This document shows, piece by piece, positions 52,608 through 60,763 of a DNA stretch of 64,000 nucleotides (position 1 is the first letter of the stretch; each line of letters starts with the position of its first letter). The notes beneath the pieces are model-generated. The model was given only the letters and a program-made list of their open reading frames with translations. It did not search any database and was not told the origin of the DNA. The stretch lies in assembly GCA_035944135.1 (NCBI GenBank), contig DASZBM010000001.1, positions 1 through 64,000 of the forward strand, written 5' to 3'. The translations under genes were made by a program, and so were the position numbers. Source of the DNA: Acidobacteriaceae bacterium. Its GTDB lineage: Bacteria; Acidobacteriota; Terriglobia; Terriglobales; Acidobacteriaceae.

Positions 52608-54432
52608 GGCCGTCTACATTCATCTGCGCGTAAGCAGGTTCTCCGAACACCTTGCGGAGTGCAAGTCCGAGGGGCACGGGTCCAACGGACTCCTTCCATA
52701 CCGCTACTACCTTATCGGACCCACGGAGTGTAATTCGGATCGCAGCGCTAGCGTCAACCCGCTCGCTCACTTCGATTCCGCGCAGGTTGGCATCCGTGAG
52801 CGCGTTTCGAAACGCCTCGGTGTGAAACAGTCTGGAGTCGGCAGAAGACAGTTCTAACTTCACCCTCAAGCCTTGCGGCGCGTATTGCTGAGCAACGCTC
52901 TTCAATACGATTAACTGTCGCAGCGATGTGTCGGCTATCAAGCCTTTCTCATCAAGCGTGACGGGCAGCACACAATCTAGAGTCCACGCATGACTCGTCG
53001 CGTATGACTCTGGAAACAGCTGGTGCCAGGCGCTGAGCGGCACCTGCGTGAAGCCTGCACCACTCTCTTGCTTGGCATCGTCTTTCAATCCGCGCAGAGC
53101 AGAAAAACTCTTCCCGGCGTATTTCCATTCCGGAGCACCCGAGCCGAAGTACATGTAGGAGTTGCCGGACATGGCAAGATTGGCATTGCTTTCCACCAGC
53201 GACGGAGAAGTTGAGTAGATCGAATTCTCGTTGAACGCCGCGGTGCCTGCTTTGATGTTGCCTCTGTTGAGCAGCGGCGGCGCATTCTCAAACGGGTTCC
53301 AGTAAATTGCGTTCTTCGCCACCGTCAGTCCGTCGATGGAGCCCCCGTTCCAAGTCCACAGAAAGATGGCACCCTGGTATTTCGCCATGCGTGGGCTACG
53401 CCCGTTATTGATGCATAGATTGCCTCGCACTACGCTTTCGCGGGTAACAAAGCCCGCACCAAACACCGCAACACAATACCCCTGCGTGTCATGACCGTAA
53501 CTATCCAGCACAGAGTTCTTCGTGTTCCCGTAATCGATGTCGAACGCCCCACCATCCACGCCCGGGCTGTCGGTCAGGTAGGCCTCGCTGCGCTGCACGG
53601 TGCAGTCGTCGCACATCCACGTCCAAATTGCGTTCGGCGTGCCTATCGTCTGCGTGTCCTGCATACCGATACTCCACGCAACGGTCGAATCAATCAGGCC
53701 TTTGCGTACTCGAAATAGTACGATCCCGTCACCCTGAACGTCATGAACAGTCGAGTTGCGAATGACGGCATTCGTATTCCATTCATTCTCCGGCGGAAAC
53801 CCGAGATTGCCTCCGCCGACGAGAATCCCGACCCACTGATTCGTGTGCCAGGCATCGACGCCGTCCACCCGGACATCATCAAAGTGCGCGTTGGCGCTGC
53901 TGGGCGAGATCGCTACGAGCCCGCTTTCCTTGTGCTTCATCGTCCCGCCCAGCACATCGTGCACAGCGAGATTGGAGAGATAAATGTGGTGCAGTACTCC
54001 CTTGGCTCCGCTAATGAAAATCCCATAGACACTCCCGCCTGCAATGTCTAATGAATCGATCTCCCAGTACTCCTGGTTGAAGAGTCGAAGAGCTTCCTCC
54101 ACATTTGCACTGGCGATGATCTTGGGCCGTGGTCCTTCACCGTAGGCCGTGATGCGGATGGGCTTGCCATCCGCGCCGAATCCATGAGGCGATAGCACTC
54201 CATGACAGGCCGTGCCTCGCCGCAGGTGGACTGTGTCGCCGGGCTCGAGAGTTTGCGTATTCAGCGTATCGATGCTGTTCCATGGTGCTGCCAACGACCC
54301 GTTGCCGTCATGAACAAGACTGCAGTCGAGATAGAGCATCCTGGATGGGTTTTGCGCCATTGCTCCGAGACCAGCCACAGCGAAAATGATTGCTGCGGCG
54401 GATTTCAGGGTCCACGAAGAAATCAAATTCAT
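52600..54432 (-). CDS. Secreted right-handed beta-helix protein, possible pectin-active lyase/hydrolase
   Basis: The 610-residue protein has a Sec signal (cleaved near GAMAQ). A parallel beta-helix domain (about 30-440) is built of short repeated strands (NAVIRNSTVHDVQGDGIVLF, CTVQRSEAYLTDSPGVDGGAFD). No family-specific catalytic motif is visible. The last 130 residues or so form a mixed alpha/beta region (LRQLIVLKSVAQQYAPQGL) that looks like a thioredoxin-type fold without CxxC. ATG overlaps the SGNH gene stop (ATGA), so the two are coupled. Likely acts on pectin backbones. Confidence 0.65.
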   Translation of the reverse strand: MNLISSWTLKSAAAIIFAVAGLGAMAQNPSRMLYLDCSLVHDGNGSLAAPWNSIDTLNTQTLEPGDTVHLRRGTACHGVLSPHGFGADGKPIRITAYGEGPRPKIIASANVEEALRLFNQEYWEIDSLDIAGGSVYGIFISGAKGVLHHIYLSNLAVHDVLGGTMKHKESGLVAISPSSANAHFDDVRVDGVDAWHTNQWVGILVGGGNLGFPPENEWNTNAVIRNSTVHDVQGDGIVLFRVRKGLIDSTVAWSIGMQDTQTIGTPNAIWTWMCDDCTVQRSEAYLTDSPGVDGGAFDIDYGNTKNSVLDSYGHDTQGYCVAVFGAGFVTRESVVRGNLCINNGRSPRMAKYQGAIFLWTWNGGSIDGLTVAKNAIYWNPFENAPPLLNRGNIKAGTAAFNENSIYSTSPSLVESNANLAMSGNSYMYFGSGAPEWKYAGKSFSALRGLKDDAKQESGAGFTQVPLSAWHQLFPESYATSHAWTLDCVLPVTLDEKGLIADTSLRQLIVLKSVAQQYAPQGLRVKLELSSADSRLFHTEAFRNALTDANLRGIEVSERVDASAAIRITLRGSDKVVAVWKESVGPVPLGLALRKVFGEPAYAQMNVDGRE

Positions 54433-55694
54433 CTCGTCACCGCACCCGCGGGTTTAGCATCCGTTTTTGTGAGCACGTAGTGGTGCGTGGCGGGCCGGAG
54501 GTCGCCCTTTGCTTTCTGCTCAAACTCGGCCTCGGCCTCACGAAGGACCTTGCTTCCTTCGGCGCGGTCCGGCACGCTTGTTCCCGAGGTCAAAATGAGG
54601 TCGGCACTTTCCAGCTCCGATCGTTGTCCGAGTTCACCATCGTACTCACGCGCCTGCTGCCACATGGGCGTCTTCATCGTGGCGAGGTTGACGCCGTTAG
54701 CAAGCTCGTCCGCCGAGAAGCTTCCAATTTGCATGGAGTCGATGCGAAGCATGTACTCACCGCCACGGAGGCCAGTCACTCGCAGCATCTCCTGGTCCGA
54801 CGAAAAAAGATCGCTGACTGAGAGCACGAAGTTCATCAGCTCGTTGTCGAAGTTGAATGGCAGTGGAAGCGCTTCGTCCATCTGGTTCCATTCAAGTTGA
54901 GTGTTGTCTCCGGTCAGCCTTGTGACGGTCGTTCGCCTGCTGTCCGTCACCGTGCGGCTGTCAGATGCGATGGCGACGGAACTAACGACGGGATCGACGT
55001 GCCACGCTCGCATCACTGCCGCAGCCATAACCCAGTGCGTAGGCTCAGCGGGATGGATCCTGTCCGTGACAAGCAGAGACGCGTAAGACGGGTCGGCGGC
55101 TTTCGCTCGCTCCAGCAGTTGCTTCACCGGCGCATCGGTGTCGACCACCGGTAGATGCTCGCGCGCCGCCAATGCCGGCGTTGAGTGAGCGTTCTGTTCG
55201 GTGGTCGCCATGAACCCCTTGAACTCGGTTCCATGCGTGATTTCGTCGTACGGAGTGTTTTCGAGCAGAGTAATGCGTGCAGCCGGAGCTGCATCGCGCA
55301 ACATTTGCAGCAATTTCTCGTAACCGGTCTGATATTCGGCGAATATCTTTTGATCCGGCGGGACATATCCGCCGTCGTTCATGCCGAGCATCGCTGTGAT
55401 TACCGTCGGATCCCAAGGCTTCACGTCGCGGCTCACGCGAGTCGCTGCATCGCCTGCGTAACCACCCGTTACTTTGTCGCCTGGAACCCCGGCGTTGTGG
55501 AACTCAACCTTGAGCCCTGGATATCTCGTCGCAACAAAGTCCTGAATGTCGCGAGTGTAATATCGCTGGGCTGTGATGCTGTCACCGTAAAAGGTTACAC
55601 GGTCGCCGTCGTGCAGGTAGAACGACTGCGCCGACAACAGCTTCGCCGGCGCCAGGAGGCACGCGACGAGAAACAGGCTGTGGGCCAGTTTCAC
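54429..55694 (-). CDS. Secreted SGNH/GDSL hydrolase (carbohydrate esterase-like)
   Basis: The 421-residue protein has a signal peptide (KLAHSLFLVACLLAPAKLLSAQ). SGNH blocks are in order: TFYGDSITAQ (Ser), a Gly in AGVPGD, ITAMLGMNDGGY (Asn) and VTDRIHPAEPTHW (Asp/His). The C-terminal extension is about 180 residues. Related enzymes deacetylate plant polysaccharides such as rhamnogalacturonan. The GTG start has AAGGAG eight bases upstream. It is the second gene of the receptor C operon (80-base gap after the receptor). Confidence 0.85.
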   Translation of the reverse strand: MKLAHSLFLVACLLAPAKLLSAQSFYLHDGDRVTFYGDSITAQRYYTRDIQDFVATRYPGLKVEFHNAGVPGDKVTGGYAGDAATRVSRDVKPWDPTVITAMLGMNDGGYVPPDQKIFAEYQTGYEKLLQMLRDAAPAARITLLENTPYDEITHGTEFKGFMATTEQNAHSTPALAAREHLPVVDTDAPVKQLLERAKAADPSYASLLVTDRIHPAEPTHWVMAAAVMRAWHVDPVVSSVAIASDSRTVTDSRRTTVTRLTGDNTQLEWNQMDEALPLPFNFDNELMNFVLSVSDLFSSDQEMLRVTGLRGGEYMLRIDSMQIGSFSADELANGVNLATMKTPMWQQAREYDGELGQRSELESADLILTSGTSVPDRAEGSKVLREAEAEFEQKAKGDLRPATHHYVLTKTDAKPAGAVTR

Positions 55695-55774
55695 TCTTCA
55701 ACTCCTTGCAAAATGGTTCACGAAGAGAAGTGGGGCGGAAGCGTGGGCGTCCGCCCCATAAATCAGAAGGCTTA

Positions 55775-58700
55775 CTAGAAGATGAACTTTCCTGCGATCT
55801 GGATGACGCGCGGGTTGTTGTCCGTTGACGTGATGACACCGTAGTGCGTTGTGTCCGTAAGGTTGCCGCCCGGATTGTCGAAATGCGGCGTATTCAGCGC
55901 GTTGAAGGTCTCGAGCCTCAGCTGCAGTTTATAGCGCTCTGTCATCGCGAATTCCTTGAAGAGCGAGAAGGCCAAGTTGATATAACCGGGGCCAACCACG
56001 AGGTTCCTACCCGCATCGCCGGGGATGATATTGCCCTTTGCATCTTTGTTCTCTACAAAAGCAGCTTCGTTAAAGTACGCCCCCAGCGTGCGCTGGCCTC
56101 TCGGAAGGTTCGGATTCCCCACGACGTTGGGCCGCAAATTGATTGGCGACTTCGAATTGCCCTCGTCGACCACATTCACTGGCGTACCCGAGCGCATTGT
56201 GAGAATACTGTTGATCTGCCATCCGCCAAGTATCAATTCTTCCGGCCTGCTCCAGGAGTTGAAGAACCGCTGACCCTCGCCAATGGGCAGGCGGTAGAGC
56301 CCACTGAACACCATGTTGTGGCGTCGGTCATCGTCCGACGACGCCCACTCTGCACGCAGATTGTTCGGATTCTGAGGAAGATCGTTGTTGACGCCCGCAT
56401 CGAACGGGGCGGCTCCGTTATCGAGGTTATGAGAATACGTATACGACAGCAGGAAACTGAGGTTACGCGATTCACGCTTGGTGAACTTCATCTGCAGCGA
56501 GTTGTAGTTTCCGTCTCCAAGATCGGTCAGCTCTTGCAGAACCCCGAGATTCGGCGTGATCAGGCCGTCCTTGCCAGTCGCGCTGTTGTAGTTGATGTCG
56601 CCCAACTGATAAGACAAGTGGTGACTGAGCGACGCTACATACCCAGCCTCAAGCGAAAGAGAGTTACCCAACTGACGCTGCACTGTCAGGTTATACATCT
56701 GGGAGTAGCCCGTCTTCATCGTTGGGTTGACGTAGTACGTCGTCACCAGCGGCCCGCTCGGGAGCGTGGACGGAACGATACGCCCGCTCGAAGGGATGTT
56801 GATCGCCGTACTGCGCGTCACACCAATGTCATCCTGATATGCGAACGGTGGGCCCGCGTAAACATTGTTCGAGATGGACTGCTGATTCGCCCAGGGAAGG
56901 TTCTTCGTGAGGAAGTCTTCGCGTCCATCGTTCTCAGGCGAGTAGTTGATCCCGTATCCGCCCCGAACTACGGTCTTCTGGTTGAGCAAATAGTTGAAGC
57001 CGAAGCGTGGCGAAAAGTCATTCTTCCGTGCCTGGATCAGTGCGTCTGAGTTCCCTCCCACACCCGCGACCAGAATGTCTCCACTCGCCGGATCGTAGTT
57101 CGACATTTGATTGTTCGCTTCGGTGTAAGGGTTCTCATACTCGTAACGCAGACCGTAGTTGAGCGTCAGCTTGTCGTTGACGCGGAAAGTATCCTGCGCG
57201 TACCAGTCGAAGTCCCAGCTCTTCGTATGAGGGTTTGTGAGCTGGAGTCCGCTGTACACATCGAGCGGAAGTCCAAGCAGCAGATCGGCAATGTCCGTTC
57301 CCCCATTCCAGAAGAACGCGCCCGCGTTGGCGGAGCCATCATAACCATACCCGTAGTAATAGTTCGGGTCATTGGTCATCGAGTACCCGTAGCTGCCGTA
57401 GTACTGGTAGGTCGTCGGGAACAAACTGAAGAGCGGGTGCGAGTTCAACTTCCGGAACACGACACCGAACTTCAGATCGTGGCGGCCAACCTGGCTCACC
57501 GTGATGTTGTCATTGATTTCGGTATTGTCGTCGTTGATGAAGAACGGCTTGTACGAAGATCCACCTGCCAGGTAACCCGATCCAAGATAGAGGTCAGGGA
57601 ACCCGATCGTGGCCGGATATCCGTTCACTGCAATGTTGCCCCAGCCGAACTGAGTTGAGTAGTCATGGCCATTGAGCTGGCTGAATTGCGCCTGATAGTA
57701 GTGTGAGTAACCTGCGCGGATTTCGTTCAGTACATGTTGCGTGAACAGGTGAGTCTCAGTTGCCGATAAGGTCTGTCCGCGCACGACCTCTTTCTGCGCC
57801 TGGTCCGCATCTCCTGCCCCCGGCACAACTGCCTGGTTATCCCATAGATCCGTCGTGTTCTGGTCCTGGTCGTTGTAGTGGTACACGAGGAAGAGCTGGT
57901 CCTTATCGGTCAGCTTCTGATCGAAGCGGCTGTCGACATTGATGTTCTTGGTAACTCTGGGCTGATGAAAGACGTAGTTGTCGAACCATCCGTTTTCAAT
58001 TCCCGGCAAATTCGGCTTGGGGAAGAAGTTCAGCAGCGCGTTCTTCCCAGCCTTGCTGACCATGTTGGCTGGAATGACGTTACCCGGGAATTGCGTTGCA
58101 TAGTATCCGTTCGATACGTACGTATAAGGATTGAAGATGGGAACTACAAATCCAGCGGCTGGCCCGACCGGCTTGCCATTACTGTCCTTGCACTGTTTAC
58201 CGTCGCACGGATCGAACATGTGCGAGAGATCCGCCGAACCGTCCGGCAAAAACGAATACAGGCTGGGGTTTGGCACACTGTCGAGTCCGTTCGCGGCGAG
58301 CGATTGCTTAGAGCCCTCGTAAGAGATGAAAAGGAATGATCGGTCCTTCCGGATCGGGCCGCCTATCGTCCCACCGTAGTTGTGCTGCTGCAGATTCGAC
58401 GGAGTTCCGCCCCCCGCGAAGGAGTAGGTCTCCGCTGCCAGGAACGCGGGCCGGTAAAACTCATAGGCCGTACCGTGAATGTGGTTCGTTCCCGATTTTG
58501 TCTGGATGGAAACGATGCCGCCGCCGGCATTGCCGAACTCGGCGTTGTAACTCGACGTGGCGACCTTGAATTCCTGGATCGAATCCACGCTCGGCGTCAC
58601 GGTGATGTCCTGCGTACGGTTCGTTGTCGACTCAATTCCATCCAGCTGAATCGAGTTCGCAAATTCCCGCTCGCCATTGACAGAGAAGTTGAAAGAGTTC

Positions 58701-59293
58701 ATGTTGCCGGGGGCCGGCGCGACGCCGGGCACGAGGGCTGTCAAGTCATAAAACTGACGGCCCTGCAACGGCAGATCCAAAATGTCCTGCGTTCCGATCA
58801 CCGTTCCGGTCTCGGCCGTCTGCGTCTGCAGAAGAGTCGGTGCCGCCGTGACGGTCGTGACCGTCTGCACCTCACCGACACTGAGTGTGAAGTCCTGCAG
58901 AAGCTGCTGGTCGATCGTTACCGTCGCGTTCTGTGTCGTCTGGCCGGCGAAACCGGCATGCGCAGCGGTGATCTGATAATTTCCTGGCGTCACATGGAGC
59001 AGATCGTACGTGCCTGTTTTGTCAGTGACACCATGAAAACTGATGTGCGTATCCACGTTGGTGGCGGTAACGTCCGCGCCCACAATCCGGGCTCCGGAGG
59101 AATCTGTAACGTGCCCAACAATGGAGCCCGATGTAGCTTGCGCATGCGCGTGCATCGTCGTCATCGACAGGCCGGAGAGCGTCACGGCAAAGACGACAGC
59201 TTGCCCAAAGGCCAGCATCTTTTTCATCCGGAAGGGGCGCAGCCCCGAGGTGCATAGCCTAGCGATACGGTCACAAATTGGAGCGTGCGTCAT
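55775..59293 (-). CDS. Oar-like TonB-dependent receptor (receptor C)
   Basis: The 1172-residue outer-membrane protein has an extended charged N-terminus and a signal (about 25-52, ending HAHAQA), a carboxypeptidase-regulatory-like domain (GSIVGHVTDSSGARIVGADV), a plug (LPLQGRQFYDLTALVPG, VNGEREFANSIQLDGIEST) and a barrel ending AGKFIF. AGAGGCAGGA directly before the ATG at 59293 supports the long start. It heads a four-gene operon with SGNH, beta-helix and GH-D-like genes. A perfect LacI-type palindrome lies 37 bases upstream. Confidence 0.92.
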   Translation of the reverse strand: MTHAPICDRIARLCTSGLRPFRMKKMLAFGQAVVFAVTLSGLSMTTMHAHAQATSGSIVGHVTDSSGARIVGADVTATNVDTHISFHGVTDKTGTYDLLHVTPGNYQITAAHAGFAGQTTQNATVTIDQQLLQDFTLSVGEVQTVTTVTAAPTLLQTQTAETGTVIGTQDILDLPLQGRQFYDLTALVPGVAPAPGNMNSFNFSVNGEREFANSIQLDGIESTTNRTQDITVTPSVDSIQEFKVATSSYNAEFGNAGGGIVSIQTKSGTNHIHGTAYEFYRPAFLAAETYSFAGGGTPSNLQQHNYGGTIGGPIRKDRSFLFISYEGSKQSLAANGLDSVPNPSLYSFLPDGSADLSHMFDPCDGKQCKDSNGKPVGPAAGFVVPIFNPYTYVSNGYYATQFPGNVIPANMVSKAGKNALLNFFPKPNLPGIENGWFDNYVFHQPRVTKNINVDSRFDQKLTDKDQLFLVYHYNDQDQNTTDLWDNQAVVPGAGDADQAQKEVVRGQTLSATETHLFTQHVLNEIRAGYSHYYQAQFSQLNGHDYSTQFGWGNIAVNGYPATIGFPDLYLGSGYLAGGSSYKPFFINDDNTEINDNITVSQVGRHDLKFGVVFRKLNSHPLFSLFPTTYQYYGSYGYSMTNDPNYYYGYGYDGSANAGAFFWNGGTDIADLLLGLPLDVYSGLQLTNPHTKSWDFDWYAQDTFRVNDKLTLNYGLRYEYENPYTEANNQMSNYDPASGDILVAGVGGNSDALIQARKNDFSPRFGFNYLLNQKTVVRGGYGINYSPENDGREDFLTKNLPWANQQSISNNVYAGPPFAYQDDIGVTRSTAINIPSSGRIVPSTLPSGPLVTTYYVNPTMKTGYSQMYNLTVQRQLGNSLSLEAGYVASLSHHLSYQLGDINYNSATGKDGLITPNLGVLQELTDLGDGNYNSLQMKFTKRESRNLSFLLSYTYSHNLDNGAAPFDAGVNNDLPQNPNNLRAEWASSDDDRRHNMVFSGLYRLPIGEGQRFFNSWSRPEELILGGWQINSILTMRSGTPVNVVDEGNSKSPINLRPNVVGNPNLPRGQRTLGAYFNEAAFVENKDAKGNIIPGDAGRNLVVGPGYINLAFSLFKEFAMTERYKLQLRLETFNALNTPHFDNPGGNLTDTTHYGVITSTDNNPRVIQIAGKFIF

Positions 59294-59329
59294 TTAGTCC
59301 TGCCTCTTGATTCAATTCCAAAGAAATGA

Positions 59330-59341
59330 GAAAACGTTTTC
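59330..59341. promoter_or_regulatory. LacI-type operator upstream of receptor C
   Basis: GAAAACGTTTTC, a perfect 12-bp palindrome, 37 bases before the receptor C start codon. An identical copy stands in front of the divergent lacI gene. Confidence 0.75.
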
Positions 59342-59475
59342 GCAGGCAGATACTACTTCTGCCGGAACGCACCTGTCAATGTCTTTCTGAATGCGGCCAC
59401 TAAGGTACAAATGGTGAATAAATACAGTATTTTTCGGACGATCTGTGCGGGATCTGTTAGAAATAATTTCTCTAT

Positions 59476-59487
59476 GAAAACGTTTTC
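59476..59487. promoter_or_regulatory. LacI-type operator upstream of the second lacI gene
   Basis: A second exact copy of GAAAACGTTTTC, 146 bases from the first and 69 bases upstream of the lacI ATG. Position fits autoregulation and possible looping between the two sites. Confidence 0.75.
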
Positions 59488-59556
59488 TACAAGAGGGTAC
59501 ACTTTAGCCGTGGTCCACATTGTCTGGAATCAAATCAATTCCCGGCGGAACGAGCC

Positions 59557-60645
59557 ATGAAGAATATAAAAAATAACGGTGACGGCTTCACCCGGATCGA
59601 CATCCGGTCTGTTGCGGCACGAGCAAAGGTGTCTATCGCCACTGCCTCACGGGCGATCAACCACGTCCCTTCGGTCGACCCCGTGCTCGCGAGCCGCGTT
59701 TGGAAGGCGGTCAATGACCTTAACTATTTGCCCAACACTCAGGCTCGCGCTCTCGTGTCCGGGAAGAGCCGCCTACTCGGTCTTATCGTCTCGGAGATTA
59801 CGAACCCATTCTTCCCCGAACTCATCCAGAAATTCGAACAGATAGCGGTTGGCCACCACTATGAAATTCTTATAGGCTCAACCAGCAATGACCCTGACCA
59901 GATGGAGCGCTGCGCTCGCCGGATGCTTGAGCGAAAGGTGGACGGAGTTGCCGTAATGACGTTCGGCAACGAAGAGTTCTTTCTTGAGAGGTTCGATGCC
60001 GAACAGGTACCAACAATTTTCATCGACTCTCTACCGTCCCGCCCGTCTACCGCGGCGCTCGATGTGGACTATCGCATGGGCATCTATGAAGGCGTCCAGC
60101 ACTTGGCCGTTCTTGGCCACCGCGACATTGGCTTCATCTCAGGTCCGCTCCTGATGCGATCCTCGCAGGCGCGCAAGAAAGCGTTTCTGCAATGCCTCCG
60201 TTCAACTGGCTTGGTGGCCCATCCGTCATGGGTGGTTGAAGGGGATCACACGCTGGACGGTGGCCGCGATGCGATGGAGAGGCTGCTTGGGCTCAAGAAA
60301 ACACCCACGGCCGTGATGTGCTCGAATGACATGACCGCGATTGGCGTCCAGCATGCACTGTTCGAGGCCCGACTGAAAGTCCCCGACGATCTTTCATTGA
60401 TCGGCTTCGATGACATTCACCTGGCCGAATACACGATTCCGCCACTCACGACCGTGAGAATGTCCTGCAAGGAGCTCGCGCAAAAGGCGGTTGAAATTCT
60501 GCTCGCGAACGTCATTCCGGCCGCGGATCGGCGAGTGGAGAACAGGATCGGCACCCACCTGGTTGTCCGACAGACTACAGGGCATCCTCGCCGCAACTCG
60601 AGCAACACAGCACGAGCAAGGGGACGAGTCAACATCTCGAGCTGA
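59557..60645 (+). CDS. LacI/GalR-family transcriptional regulator (second of two)
   Basis: The 362-residue protein has a short Asn/Lys-rich N-tail, a LacI headpiece (IDIRSVAARAKVSIATASRAIN), a hinge helix (NTQARALVSGKSRLLGLIVSEI) and a sugar-binding-protein-like effector domain (VPDDLSLIGFDDIHLAEYTIPPLTTVRM). It is divergent from receptor C and is the natural binder of GAAAACGTTTTC. It lies upstream of the GH2 gene (about 120-base gap). The effector is probably a plant-derived sugar. Confidence 0.94.
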   Translation: MKNIKNNGDGFTRIDIRSVAARAKVSIATASRAINHVPSVDPVLASRVWKAVNDLNYLPNTQARALVSGKSRLLGLIVSEITNPFFPELIQKFEQIAVGHHYEILIGSTSNDPDQMERCARRMLERKVDGVAVMTFGNEEFFLERFDAEQVPTIFIDSLPSRPSTAALDVDYRMGIYEGVQHLAVLGHRDIGFISGPLLMRSSQARKKAFLQCLRSTGLVAHPSWVVEGDHTLDGGRDAMERLLGLKKTPTAVMCSNDMTAIGVQHALFEARLKVPDDLSLIGFDDIHLAEYTIPPLTTVRMSCKELAQKAVEILLANVIPAADRRVENRIGTHLVVRQTTGHPRRNSSNTARARGRVNISS

Positions 60646-60763
60646 AAGGCTCACCCAGGCGAGTGGATTGCCTGCTCTTATAGAATCGATTAGGATTGCT
60701 CGCGGACGCAGAAACCGGTCTCTATGTAACCCAACCGCTCGCCTTCTAATCGGACAAAATCTC

